Shown here: piece by piece, positions 17,304 to 27,400 of the stretch
Layout of the letters: each line of letters opens with the position of its first letter
How positions within the stretch are numbered: position 1 is the stretch's first letter
Assembly (NCBI RefSeq): GCF_003047295.1
Contig: NZ_PZYZ01000003.1
Span: forward strand, 124,001 to 188,000
From: Nocardioides sediminis
GTDB taxonomy: Bacteria > Actinomycetota > Actinomycetes > Propionibacteriales > Nocardioidaceae
Direction: 5' to 3'
Length of the DNA: 64,000 nt
Notes under the pieces: model-generated
Told to the model about the DNA's origin: nothing
Database searches by the model: none
The model's input: only the letters and a program-made list of their open reading frames with translations
Position numbers and translations under genes: made by a program

Positions 17304-20300
17304 GTGAAGCTCCTCAACAGAGGACTTGCGCTGGCGGTCGTGGGGGCTGGCCTGGCGGCCTTCCCCACCATCGGAGCCCAAGCAGAGCCGGCCGCTGCGG
17401 CCGACGACAAAGGCCTGAAGGCCATGACGGCGCAGGCGGACACCGCCGTCGCCATGAGCGGTGAGAGCGCGACCGGCAAGGTCGGCTTCATCCGCGTCAA
17501 GGGGGACGGCGACCTGATGCCGGGTCGCGCCGGGGACTCCGCCGCGACGGCGGCCGGCAAGACCGACGCCTACCTCGCCAAGTACGGCGCCAACTTCGGC
17601 GCTCGTGCCGGTGAGCTCGACCGGAGCGCGGTCGTCCGCAACAAGTTCGGCTGGACGGTCGTCTACAAGCAGGCCTACAAGGGGGTCCCGGTCTTCGGTG
17701 CCACCCTCAAGGCCAACGTCGACCTCGAGGGCGACCTGACCGCGGTCAGCGGCTTCGCCGCACCCGGTCTCGACCTCGACGTCACCCCCGGTCGCAGCGC
17801 CGACGCCGCGGCCCAGCGGGCCATCGCGACGGTCAAGGCGCACCCGCCGACCACTCACAGCGGTGCCACCTCCGAGGTCTCCGGCCTGCGCGCCGCCTCG
17901 ACCGAGCTGATGGTCTACCGGCAGGGCGCGGTCAAGGGCGAGACCGGCGACGCCGTGCTCGTCTACAAGGTCGAGGTCACCAACGTCACCAAGGACGGCA
18001 AGGGCGGCAACATCCGCGACCACGTCTTCCTCGACGCCGACACCCTCAAGACGGTCAACCGCTACTCCGACGTGCACGAGGCGCTCGACCGCGCCCTGTT
18101 CACCACCGACTACGACCCCGAGACCGGCGAGGGTGGCGAGCAGGCCACCCTGGTCTGGCGCGAGGGACAGCCGTTCCCCGGCACCCTCGACCAGGACCAG
18201 CAGGACCTCGTCGAGTCGACCGGTGAGTCGTACGCGATGTTCTTCAACACCTTCGGCGTGGACTCCTACGACGACGCGGGCAGCACCATGATCACGCTGC
18301 ACAACCGTCCGAACTCGTGCCCCAACGCCTCCTGGAACGGCGCCTACACCAGCTACTGCGAGGGCGTCTACAGCGACGACATCGTCTCGCACGAGTGGGG
18401 GCACGCCTACACCGAGTACAACTCCGGCCTGATCTACCAGTGGCAGTCCGGTGCCCTCAACGAGGCCTACTCCGACGTCTGGGGCGAGACCCTCGACCAG
18501 CTGAACAACCGTGAGGACGACGGCGAGTCGGACGCCCCGCGCGTCGACGGCGAGTGCTCGCAGTACACCCGTGGCGCCATCGGGGCCACGATCAACTCGC
18601 CCGCCGAGGTCGCCGGCCCGTGTGCCGGCGCGGTCGCCGCCTCCTTCGGCCCGGTCTTCGACAAGACCGGCACCACCGCCGACGTGGTCGTGGCCCTCGA
18701 CGCGGCCGACGAGGCCGGCCCGACCGTCAACGACGGCTGCTCGCCCTTCACCAACGCCGCCGACGTGGCCGGCAAGTGGGCCTACGTGGACCGCGGCACC
18801 TGCGCCTTCCTCGTGAAGATCCGCAACGCCGAGGACGCCGGCGCGACCGGCATCGTGGTGGGCAACACCGCCAGCGGCTCCATGACCTCCATCGCCGCGC
18901 AGTCCGAGCTCTACGGCCTGATGGTCACCAACGCCGACGGCACCGAGATCAAGTCCGCCGGCGCGGTCAACATGACGGTCAAGGACATCGAGACCGATTC
19001 CAAGACCGACTCGCACCGCTGGCTGGTCGGCGAGCAGTCGACCGCCTTCGGTGGGGCGATCCGCGACATGTGGAACCCGACCTGCTACGGCGACCCGGGC
19101 AAGGTGTCCGACGCCGAGTACCACTGCTCGTCCGACGACAACGGCGGCGTGCACGGCAACTCCGCGGTGCCGAACCACGCCTACGCCCTCCTCGTCGACG
19201 GCGGCACCTACAACGGGCAGACCGTCTCCGGCATCGGGCTCGACAAGGCTGCGAACATCTACTTCAAGGCCCAGAACGAGTACCTCACCGAGACGTCCGA
19301 CTTCGTCGACCACGCCGACTCGCTCGAGGCGGCCTGCGACACGCTCGTCAACAACCCGATCGTGGGCCTCGACCTCGAGGTCGGGGGCACCCCGGAGCTG
19401 GTCGACCGCATCACCGCGGCCGACTGCGACCAGGTCACCAAGGCCATCGCTGCGGTGGAGCTGAGGCTCGACCCGACCGAGAAGTGCGGCTGGGAGCCGA
19501 TCCTGGCCACGACGGGTGAGCCCACCTACACCTGCGGCGAGGGCCGGTCGACCCAGACGCTGTTCTCGGACGACTTCGAGAAGGGCATCGCCGCCTGGAC
19601 CGCCGACCAGGAGGTCGTCTACGACGGCGCCACCGGCATCCCGTGGGAGGCCTCCACCGAGGCTCCCGGCAACCGTGCCGGTGGCGTGGCCTTCGCCCCC
19701 GACCCGTCGTCCGCTGGTGACTGCTCCGGCACCTCCACGGACGTCTCCGGACGGGACTCGATCGTCAGCCCGGCGGTCGCGATCCCGCCCTCGGCCAAGG
19801 CTCCGCGACTGTCCTTCGACCACTACGTCCGGACGGAGGCCGGCTACGACGGCGGCAACGTCAAGCTCTCGGTCAACGGCGGTCCCTTCGCGGTGATCGA
19901 GGACGCGGCGTACGACTTCAACGGCTACAACGCCACCCTGGAGACCGAGGCCGGCGGCAACACCAACCCGATGGCCGGCGAGCCCGGCTTCAGCGGCACC
20001 AACCCCGGTTCCGTCTTCGGGTCGTGGGGCACCAGCCACGTCGACCTCACCAAGGCGGGCGTGAAGGCCGGCGACAGCGTGAAGATCCGGTTCGACCTCG
20101 GCCGTGACGGCTGTGGCGGCGTGGACGGCTGGTACGTCGACAACGTCAAGGTCGAGGCGTGCGACGTCAAGGCCGCTCCGGTCCCGACGCCGACCCCGAC
20201 GCCCACCCCGGCCCCGGGGAAGTCGGAGACCGACACGAAGATCAAGATCAAGCCCAAGAAGCTCTCCTTCAAGGACAACTTCAAGGCCATCGTGAAGGTC

Positions 20301-20510
20301 AAGGCCGAGGACGGGTCCGAGGTGACCGGTCGCGTCGTCATCAAGATCGACGGCAAGTGGCTCGGCCGGCGACTGCTCGACGACGGGCGGCTGGTCTACA
20401 AGGTCCGCAAGAACCTCAAGGTCGGCAAGCACAAGATCGTGGCCATCTACAAGGGCGACGACTCGAGCGAGAAGAGCCGCGACAAGATGAGGTTCCGCGT
20501 CCGGCGCTGA
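17304..20510 (+). CDS. Secreted M4-family (thermolysin-like) metallopeptidase with inserted PA domain
   Basis: 1068 aa from GTG with a strong GGAGG site. A signal peptide (about 1-27) leads to an FTP propeptide (about 60-160, VYKQAYKGVPVFGATLKANV). In the catalytic domain zinc ligands are His363/His367 in HEWGH and Glu387 in ALNEAYSDVWGE; the later active-site His is His617 in VHGNSAVPNHA. Between Glu387 and His617 sits a PA-like domain (about 425-570, WAYVDRGTCAFLVKI). A C-terminal region holds a jelly-roll-like segment (about 755-950), a PTPTP linker and an Ig-like module ending RFRVRR. It is probably an exported protease; the inverted repeat in the leader suggests regulation. Confidence 0.9.
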   Translation: MKLLNRGLALAVVGAGLAAFPTIGAQAEPAAAADDKGLKAMTAQADTAVAMSGESATGKVGFIRVKGDGDLMPGRAGDSAATAAGKTDAYLAKYGANFGARAGELDRSAVVRNKFGWTVVYKQAYKGVPVFGATLKANVDLEGDLTAVSGFAAPGLDLDVTPGRSADAAAQRAIATVKAHPPTTHSGATSEVSGLRAASTELMVYRQGAVKGETGDAVLVYKVEVTNVTKDGKGGNIRDHVFLDADTLKTVNRYSDVHEALDRALFTTDYDPETGEGGEQATLVWREGQPFPGTLDQDQQDLVESTGESYAMFFNTFGVDSYDDAGSTMITLHNRPNSCPNASWNGAYTSYCEGVYSDDIVSHEWGHAYTEYNSGLIYQWQSGALNEAYSDVWGETLDQLNNREDDGESDAPRVDGECSQYTRGAIGATINSPAEVAGPCAGAVAASFGPVFDKTGTTADVVVALDAADEAGPTVNDGCSPFTNAADVAGKWAYVDRGTCAFLVKIRNAEDAGATGIVVGNTASGSMTSIAAQSELYGLMVTNADGTEIKSAGAVNMTVKDIETDSKTDSHRWLVGEQSTAFGGAIRDMWNPTCYGDPGKVSDAEYHCSSDDNGGVHGNSAVPNHAYALLVDGGTYNGQTVSGIGLDKAANIYFKAQNEYLTETSDFVDHADSLEAACDTLVNNPIVGLDLEVGGTPELVDRITAADCDQVTKAIAAVELRLDPTEKCGWEPILATTGEPTYTCGEGRSTQTLFSDDFEKGIAAWTADQEVVYDGATGIPWEASTEAPGNRAGGVAFAPDPSSAGDCSGTSTDVSGRDSIVSPAVAIPPSAKAPRLSFDHYVRTEAGYDGGNVKLSVNGGPFAVIEDAAYDFNGYNATLETEAGGNTNPMAGEPGFSGTNPGSVFGSWGTSHVDLTKAGVKAGDSVKIRFDLGRDGCGGVDGWYVDNVKVEACDVKAAPVPTPTPTPTPAPGKSETDTKIKIKPKKLSFKDNFKAIVKVKAEDGSEVTGRVVIKIDGKWLGRRLLDDGRLVYKVRKNLKVGKHKIVAIYKGDDSSEKSRDKMRFRVRR

Positions 20511-20540
20511 CCCAGCACAGCACCACCCAGCACCACCACG

Positions 20541-20574
20541 CAGGGCCCCGACGGACCAGTCCGCCGGGGCCCTG
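20541..20574 (+). terminator. Stem-loop terminator after the M4 peptidase gene
   Basis: A 15-bp stem with one mismatch (left CAGGGCCCCGACGGA, right TCCGCCGGGGCCCTG) and loop CCAG lies 30 bp after the stop. It is also placed to stop the convergent M56 gene. Confidence 0.75.
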
Positions 20575-20612
20575 TGCCGTGCAGTCCCGTGCGCAGCGAT
20601 GCGGATCCAGGC

Positions 20613-21506
20613 TCAGCGCAGCCCGGCCAGCCACGGCAGCACGACGAGCCCGCTCGGCAGCGCGATCAGCCCCAGCGCGGCCAGGCTGACCAGCACCGAC
20701 TGCACCCGGCGGGGACGGGTGTCCCGCAGCACCGCGACCCGCTCGGCCAGGCCCGTCCCCGTGGCGCCCAACGCGCCTCCCGGGGTCCGCGATCCGGCCA
20801 ACGCCAGGAGGGCGGACGCGAGCGCCCGCCGGTCCCCGCGTCGTACGGCGGCACGGTCGGCGAGCACCTCGACGAGCACCTGGACCTCGTGGTGGGCGGC
20901 CGCGCTGGACACCCAGCGCGGGAAGGCCCTGTGCAGGACGGTGAAGGCCTCGAGCACCAGGTCGTGCCGGGCCCGCAGGTGCGAGCGCTCGTGGGCGACG
21001 ACCGCCTCGAGCTCGGCGGGGGCGAGGCGGGTGAGGGTCGACCGGGAGACCACGATCCGCGAGCCCGTCATGCCGGGCACGCAGTAGGCCACCGGCACCT
21101 CGTGGTCGAGCACGGAGAGCCCGCGCCCCGCGGTGCCACCCGCAGCCTCGTGGTCGACCCGCGCCAGCAGGTCCACCTGCTCGCGGTGCCGACGCCGCAG
21201 CCGGCGCAGCGTGGTTCCGGTGCGGTGGCCGCTGAGCAGGAGCCGCCCGGTCACCACGACCGTCACTCCCCCGGCCAGCGCGGCCAGCACCACGTCGAGC
21301 CGGCCCACCTCGCCGTCCCACAGCCGGCTGGTGACCAGCGACAGGCCGGCGCCGAGGGCCGCGAGCACGGCCGCCAGCGCGGTGCTCTGCCACAGCAGCA
21401 TGGCCGGCACCGGGGTGTGCCGCAGGCCCGGCCAGCGCGCGAGCGCCCACGGCACCGGGCTCGCCAGCACCAGGGCGAGCGCGCCGAGGACGAGGGGTGT
21501 CAGCAC
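20613..21506 (-). CDS. M56-family (BlaR1/MecR1-like) membrane metallopeptidase
   Basis: 297 aa from a GTG start. It has membrane helices near the N-terminus (1-25, 35-60, 75-95) and C-terminus (270-295) and a central zinc-protease motif HERSH (His172-His176) within VVAHERSHLRARHD. No penicillin-binding sensor domain is present. M56 peptidases paired with BlaI cleave or release the repressor upon a membrane signal. It follows blaI by 25 bp on the same strand, so the two form a sensor/repressor pair next to the cyd genes. Confidence 0.88.
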   Translation of the reverse strand: MLTPLVLGALALVLASPVPWALARWPGLRHTPVPAMLLWQSTALAAVLAALGAGLSLVTSRLWDGEVGRLDVVLAALAGGVTVVVTGRLLLSGHRTGTTLRRLRRRHREQVDLLARVDHEAAGGTAGRGLSVLDHEVPVAYCVPGMTGSRIVVSRSTLTRLAPAELEAVVAHERSHLRARHDLVLEAFTVLHRAFPRWVSSAAAHHEVQVLVEVLADRAAVRRGDRRALASALLALAGSRTPGGALGATGTGLAERVAVLRDTRPRRVQSVLVSLAALGLIALPSGLVVLPWLAGLR

Positions 21507-21531
21507 GGGGGGCTCACCGTCGGGCTGGTCG

Positions 21532-21906
21532 TCAGGCCAGGTCGTCGAGGGCGCGGCGCAGGGCCGCGATGTCCTCGGGACTGGCGTCCTCCACGAAGGA
21601 GACCAGGGCCGGTCCCCGGTCGCCGGCGGCCACCCCGGACAGGGTCTCGCGCATGATCTCGGCCGTGAGCCCCGCCCGGCTGACCCGCGGCCGGTAGCGG
21701 TAGGCCCGCCCGTCCCGCTGCTGCACGACGTACTCCTTGCGCGCCAGGCGGCCCATGACGGTCATCACCGTCGTGTAGGCCAGCCCACGGTCGGCGAGCG
21801 ACTCGTGGACCTGGCGCACGGTCGCCCACTGGTCGTCGTCGAGCGACCACAGCGCGTCCATGACGGCCTGCTCGAGCTCGCCCATGCGGGAGGACCTAGG
21901 ACCCAT
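21532..21906 (-). CDS. BlaI/MecI-family transcriptional repressor
   Basis: 124 aa with an N-terminal winged helix (MGELEQAVMDALWSLDDDQ, VRQVHESLADRGLAYTTVMT, VMGRLARKEYV) and a C-terminal dimerisation helix. A TAGACT -10 box 7 nt before the ATG (21919-21914) indicates a leaderless mRNA. The palindromic sites at 21950-21975 lie between this gene and cydA, so BlaI probably represses itself and cydABDC. The effector is unknown. Confidence 0.92.
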   Translation of the reverse strand: MGPRSSRMGELEQAVMDALWSLDDDQWATVRQVHESLADRGLAYTTVMTVMGRLARKEYVVQQRDGRAYRYRPRVSRAGLTAEIMRETLSGVAAGDRGPALVSFVEDASPEDIAALRRALDDLA

Positions 21907-21949
21907 GACCGCAAGTCTAGGGGCCCTGCCGGACTAGTTACGACACCAC

Positions 21950-21975
21950 GTAGTATCTACTACCATTCGTAGTAG
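21950..21975. promoter_or_regulatory. BlaI-type operator between blaI and cydA
   Basis: Three alternating half-sites GTAGTA (21950), TACTAC (21958) and GTAGTA (21969) form two overlapping dyads: GTAGTA-TC-TACTAC, and CTACTAC-CATTC-GTAGTAG (21957-21975). TACTAC/GTAGTA dyads are the type recognised by actinobacterial BlaI. The array overlaps candidate cydA -10 boxes TAGTAT (21951) and TACCAT (21961), so occupancy would block cydA transcription. Confidence 0.7.
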
Positions 21976-21999
21976 GTCTTCGCCGGGAAGCGCAGGTAC

Positions 22000-23442
22000 A
22001 TGGACGTCCTCGAGATCGCACGCTGGCAGTTCGGCATCATCACCGTCTACCACTTCCTCTTCGTCCCCCTCACGATCGGCCTCACGGCGATCGTCGCCGG
22101 CTTCGAGACCGCGTGGGTCCGCACCCGCAACGAGGACTACCTGCGGCTCACGAAGTTCTTCGGCAAGCTGCTGCTCATCAACTTCGCCATCGGCGTGGTG
22201 ACCGGCATCGTCCAGGAGTTCCAGTTCGGCATGAACTGGTCCGACTACTCGCGCTTCGTGGGCGACGTCTTCGGCGCGCCGCTCGCGATCGAGGGCCTGC
22301 TGGCCTTCTTCCTGGAGTCGACCTTCCTCGGCCTCTGGATCTTCGGCTGGGACAAGCTGCCCCGCGCGCTGCACGCGTCGTGCATGTGGATCGTGCACAT
22401 CGGCACGCTCTTCTCCTCGTGGTTCATCCTGGCCGCCAACTCCTGGATGCAGCACCCGGTCGGGCACACCTACAACCCCGAGACCGGCCGGGCCGAGCTC
22501 GTGGACTTCTGGGCGGTGATGTTCAACAAGGTCCAGCTGGTCACCTTCCCGCACGTCATCGCCTCGGCGTACCTCACCGCGGGCGCGTTCGTGGTCGGCG
22601 TCGCCGGCTGGCTCTACGTCCGCCGCGGCCACGAGCACGACCGCGGCCTCTACCGCCGCGCGGTCCGCATCGGCGCCACCGTCACCCTGCTGGCCGGCCT
22701 CGGCGTCGCGGTCTCCGGTGACATCCAGGGAAAGATCATGACCGAGGTGCAGCCGATGAAGATGGCGGCCGCCGAGGGCCTCTTCGACACCGAGCAGCCG
22801 GCGTCCTTCTCCGTCTTCACCATCGGCACCCCGGACGGGACCGAGGAGAAGTTCGCCGTCAAGATCCCCGGCCTGCTCAGCTTCCTGGGCACCGGCTCCT
22901 TCGACGGCGAGGTGCGCGGGATCAACGACCTGCGCGAGGAGTACATCGAGACCTACGGCCAGGACCCCGGCGCCGCCTACTACACGGCCGGCGACTACGT
23001 GCCCGTCGTGCCGATCACCTACTGGTCGTTCCGCTTCATGATCGGCCTCGGGATGGCGGCCGCGGCCGGCGCCGCGCTCGTCCTCTGGGTGACCCGCCGT
23101 GGTCGGGTGCCGGGGTCGCGCTGGTTCCCCTGGCTCGCCATCGGGCTGCCGGTGCTCGCGGTCGCGGCCAACTCCTTCGGCTGGATCTTCACCGAGATGG
23201 GCCGCCAGCCGTGGGTGGTGTTCGGCCTGATGACCACCGAGAACGCCGTGTCGCCCGGCGTCAGCGTCGCCGAGGCAGGGACGTCGCTGCTCGTGCTGAC
23301 CCTGCTGTACGCCGTGCTGGCCGTCGTCGAGCTGGGGCTGATCATCACCTACGTCAAGCGGGGCGCCGACCCGTTCGTGGAACCCCCGGACGTGCCCATC
23401 GGCGGGCACGACGACGACCGCCCGATGGCGTTCGCCTACTGA
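22000..23442 (+). CDS. cydA: Cytochrome bd ubiquinol/menaquinol oxidase subunit I
   Basis: 480 aa polytopic membrane protein. It starts MDVLEIARWQFGI; His18 in YHFLFVPLTIG is a candidate haem b595/d ligand, and EMGRQPWVVFGLMTT (about residue 402) is the family signature. The length fits the short-Q-loop form of Gram-positives. It is the catalytic subunit of the high-affinity terminal oxidase used at low oxygen or when the cytochrome bcc/aa3 branch is blocked. First gene of a tight cydA-cydB-cydDC operon downstream of the BlaI-like operator. Confidence 0.96.
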   Translation: MDVLEIARWQFGIITVYHFLFVPLTIGLTAIVAGFETAWVRTRNEDYLRLTKFFGKLLLINFAIGVVTGIVQEFQFGMNWSDYSRFVGDVFGAPLAIEGLLAFFLESTFLGLWIFGWDKLPRALHASCMWIVHIGTLFSSWFILAANSWMQHPVGHTYNPETGRAELVDFWAVMFNKVQLVTFPHVIASAYLTAGAFVVGVAGWLYVRRGHEHDRGLYRRAVRIGATVTLLAGLGVAVSGDIQGKIMTEVQPMKMAAAEGLFDTEQPASFSVFTIGTPDGTEEKFAVKIPGLLSFLGTGSFDGEVRGINDLREEYIETYGQDPGAAYYTAGDYVPVVPITYWSFRFMIGLGMAAAAGAALVLWVTRRGRVPGSRWFPWLAIGLPVLAVAANSFGWIFTEMGRQPWVVFGLMTTENAVSPGVSVAEAGTSLLVLTLLYAVLAVVELGLIITYVKRGADPFVEPPDVPIGGHDDDRPMAFAY

Positions 23443-23468
23443 TCCCCGCTGGGGACGAGAGGATCGAC

Positions 23469-24491
23469 ATGGAGCTCACCACCGTCTGGTTCGGCCTGAT
23501 CGCCGTGCTGTGGATCGGCTACTTCTGCCTCGAGGGGTTCGACTTCGGCGTCGGCATGCTGCTGCCGGTGCTCGCCCGCAACGACACCGAGCGTCGCGTC
23601 ATGTACAACTCGGTCGGCCCGGTGTGGGACGGCAACGAGGTGTGGGTGCTCGTCGCCGGCGGCGCCACCTTCGCGGCCTTCCCCGAGTGGTACGCCACGT
23701 TGTTCAGCGGCTTCTACCTGCCGCTGCTCCTCATCCTGGTGGGACTGATCGTCCGCGGCCTCGCTTTCGAGTACCGCGCCAAGCGCGACGACGACACCTG
23801 GCGAGCCCGGTGGGACCTCGCCCTCATCGTCGGATCGGCGGTGCCCGCCTTCCTGTGGGGCGTCGCCTTCGCCAACATCGTGGCCGGGGTGCCGATCGAC
23901 GCCGACAAGGAGTTCACCGGCACCCTGTTCACGCTGCTCAACCCGTTCGGGCTGCTCGGCGGCCTCGTCACGCTGACCCTCTTCGCGACCCATGGCGCCC
24001 TGTTCGTCGCCCTCAAGACCGACGGCGACATCCGGCACCGTGCGCGGGCCCTGGCGCTGCGCACCGGCGCCGTGGCCGCGGTGCTCGCGGTCGTCTTCCT
24101 CGTGTGGACGCAGGTCAAGACCGGAACGCCGGTCTCGGCGGCGCTGTTCGTCGTGGCCGCCCTCGGCCTCGTCGGCGGCCTCGTCGCGGCCCGCGCCGGT
24201 CGCGAGGGGTGGGCGTTCACCGGCACCTTCCTGGCGATCGGGCTGGCGGTGGCCGGGTTGTTCGTGGGGCTGTTCCCCGACGTGATGCCCTCCTCGACCG
24301 ACGCGGCGTTCTCGCTGACCACCACCAACGCCGCCGCGACGGCGTACACGCTCGAGGTGATGACCTGGGTGGCGGTGGTGTTCACGCCGATCGTGCTGAT
24401 GTACCAGGCGTGGACCTACTGGGTGTTCCGCAAGCGGATCGCCGTCCACCACATCCCGACCGCCGCGGCAGCCGCGCCGGCGGGCCGCTGA
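23469..24491 (+). CDS. cydB: Cytochrome bd oxidase subunit II
   Basis: 340 aa. It begins MELTTVWFGLIAVLWIGYF and has FDFGVGMLLP, GPVWDGNEVWVLVAGGATFA and AFPEWYATLFSGFYLPL, all conserved in CydB. About eight membrane helices. The start at 23469 is 26 bp after cydA; an in-frame upstream extension into cydA is not family-like. Forms the membrane dimer with CydA. Confidence 0.95.
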   Translation: MELTTVWFGLIAVLWIGYFCLEGFDFGVGMLLPVLARNDTERRVMYNSVGPVWDGNEVWVLVAGGATFAAFPEWYATLFSGFYLPLLLILVGLIVRGLAFEYRAKRDDDTWRARWDLALIVGSAVPAFLWGVAFANIVAGVPIDADKEFTGTLFTLLNPFGLLGGLVTLTLFATHGALFVALKTDGDIRHRARALALRTGAVAAVLAVVFLVWTQVKTGTPVSAALFVVAALGLVGGLVAARAGREGWAFTGTFLAIGLAVAGLFVGLFPDVMPSSTDAAFSLTTTNAAATAYTLEVMTWVAVVFTPIVLMYQAWTYWVFRKRIAVHHIPTAAAAAPAGR

Positions 24492-24493
24492 CG

Positions 24494-27400
24494 ATGCGAC
24501 CGCTGGACCCGCAGGTCCTCCCCCACCTGCTGCCCGCCCGGCGGCCGCTGGCCGTGGTGGTCGTCGTCGGCGTCGTCGGCGGCGTGCTCACCCTGGCGCA
24601 GGCCTGGGCGATCGGTGCCCTCGTCGTCCGCCTGGTCAGCGACCCCGCGGGAGGCGAGTGGCACGGTGCGGCGCTGGCGCTGCTGGCCGTCGTGGGCCTG
24701 CGGGCCCTCGTCGAGCACGTGGCGGAGCTGGCCGCCGCCCGCTCCGCCGCGCGCGTGTCGGCCGGGCTGCGGGACCGCCTGCTGGACGCCGCCACGGCCA
24801 GGCCGGCACCGGGCGGACCGGACCCCGACGACCTGGTCCTGCTGGCCACCCGCGGCGCGACGAGCGTCGAGCCCTACGTCACGCGCTACCTGCCCGCGCT
24901 CGTGCTGGCCGCCGTCCTGCCGCCGCTGACGGTGGCCGCCATCTGGTGGCTGGACTGGCTGTCGGGCCTGATCGTGCTGCTCACCCTCCCGCTCGTGCCG
25001 GTCTTCGCCGTGCTGGTCGGGATGACGACCCGGGACCGGGCGGCCCGGCAGTGGCGCGAGCTCGGCGTCCTGTCCGGCCACTTCCTGGACGTGGTGCGCG
25101 GGCTCCCCACGCTGGTGGACCACCGCCGGGCGCACGCGCAGGTCGACCGGATCGGTGCGGTCACCGAGCGCTACCGCCGGGCGACCGTGGACACGCTCCG
25201 GCTCGCCTTCGCGTCCTCGAGCGTGCTCGAGCTCGTCGCGACCCTGTCGGTCGCGCTGGTCGCGGTCTGCGTCGGCCTGCGCCTCGCCGACGCCAGCATC
25301 CCCTTCCAGACCGCGCTGGTCGTGCTGCTCCTGGCCCCCGAGGCCTACTGGCCGCTGCGCCGCGTGGGTGCCGAGTTCCACGCCGCCGCCGAGGGGACGG
25401 CCGCCCTGGCCGAGGCGACCGAGGCGCTCGCCGCCCTGGAGCGGACCGTCCCCCGCACGGTCGTCCCGGACTCCCCCGCCCTGCGCCTCGCCGACCTCGC
25501 CCCGGGCCACCCCGGTGCCCCGCAGGCGCTCACCGAGCCGCTGACGCTGGACCTCCCGCGCCGCGGACTGGTCGCGGTCGCCGGACCGAGCGGGTGCGGG
25601 AAGTCGACGCTGCTGCAGACGCTGCGGGGCGAGCTGGCGCCGTACGCCGGGAGGGTCCTCGTCGGCGGCACGGACCTGGCCGACGTCGACGGCGACTGGT
25701 GGCGTCGCCAGGTCGCGTGGCTGCCACAGCGGCCCTGGCTGGCCGCCGGCACGATCCGCGACAACCTGCTGCTGGGTCGGTCCGGGGCCACCGACGACGA
25801 CCTCCGGGCGGCGCTCGCCGCGGTCGAGCTCGACGACGTCGTGGCCGCCCACCCCGACGGGCTGGACCGCCGCCTCGGCGAGGACGGCGCCGGGCTGTCG
25901 GCCGGCCAACGGGCACGGCTCGCGATGGCCCGCGTGCTGGTGGCCGAGCGTCCGGTGGTGCTGCTCGACGAGCCCACCGCCCACCTCGACGACTCCACCG
26001 AGCGGGTCCTCCTCGACGCCGTGCGCGCCCTCGCCGAGCGGGCGCTGGTCGTGGTGGTCGCCCACCGCGAGGCGGTCCTCGCCGAGGCCGACCGCGTGGT
26101 GACGCTCCAACCCCGCACCTCGGCGCCGACGCCCGTCGTCCCCGTCGCCGTGCCGCCGAGGACCGCCGCGGCCACGACCACCTCGGAGGGCGAGGACGTC
26201 CCGCCGCCCGGCGCCTGGAAGGGTCCGATGTCCACCGTCCTCGGCGTGCTCTCCACGGCGTCAGGGGTCGCGCTGACGGCCACGGCAGCGTGGCTGATCA
26301 CCCGGGCCAGCGCGCACCCGCCCGTGCTGGTGCTGATGGTGGCCATCGTCGGGGTGCGCGCGTTCGGCATCGCCCGGCCGGTGCTGCGGCACGCGGAGCG
26401 GCTGCTGTCCCACGACGTGGTGCTGCACGAGCTGGCCCGGCGCCGGACCGCGGTCTACGCCGCCCTGGTGCCGCTGGTGCCCGGCGCGCTGCGGACGGCC
26501 GGCCCGCGGCGCGGTGACCTGCTGGCCTCGGTGGTCGACGACGTCGACTCGCTGCTGGACGCCCGGCTCCGCGTGCGCCAGCCCGTGGTCACGGCCCTGG
26601 CCGTCGGCCTGCTCGCCGTGGGACTCGCCTGGTGGTGGGCGCCGCAGGCCGGCGCGGTGCTGGCCCTCCTCGTGGCGGTCGGCGTCCTCGCCGGCCTGCT
26701 CGGTCGCCGAGGAGCGCGGTCCGCCGAGCCCGACCACCTGCACCACCGGGCACGGCTGTCGTCGCTCGTCGAGGAGGTCGTGACCGCCCGCGACGAGCTG
26801 CGCCAGTGGCAGGCCTCCTCCGACGCGCTCACCGCCGTGGCTTCCGAGGGCGCGGCCCTCGAGCGAGCCGTACGACGCTCGGTCCGGGCCGTGTCCGCCG
26901 GCCACGCGGTCGTCCGGCTGGCCACCGGTGCCGCCGTCGTCGCCACCGCGGCCCTCGTCCCGGCCGGTGCCGTCCCGCCGGCGACGCTCGCCCTCCTGGT
27001 GCTGCTGCCCGTCGCCCTGGGCGAGGTGCTGGCCCCGCTCGCCGACGCCGGGGCGCTGTCGGTCCGGACCGGCGCCGCGCGGGACCGCCTGGACCGGCTG
27101 ACCTCGCTCGCCCCCTGCGTGGCGGACCCGGCCCGCCCGGTCCCGCTGCCCCCGGGCCCGGTCCCGGCACGGCTGGACGCCGTCAGCGCCGGCTGGGGTC
27201 CGCAGCCCTGCCTGCACGACCTCGACCTGGCACTGCGGCCGGGCGAGCGGGTGGCGGTCCTCGGACCTTCGGGCAGCGGGAAGTCGACCCTGGCGTCCCT
27301 GCTGGTGCGTCACCTCGACCCGACGGCGGGGACGGTGCGGCTGGGCGACCTCGACGTGCGCGACGCCGCGCTGGACGACGTACGCGCGCACGTCGGCCTG

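Noticed and set aside
17250..20432. Minus-strand 1060-codon frame antisense to the M4 peptidase
   Set aside because: No recognisable domain and Val/Asp/Gly-rich; the plus-strand gene has HEWGH and a signal peptide.
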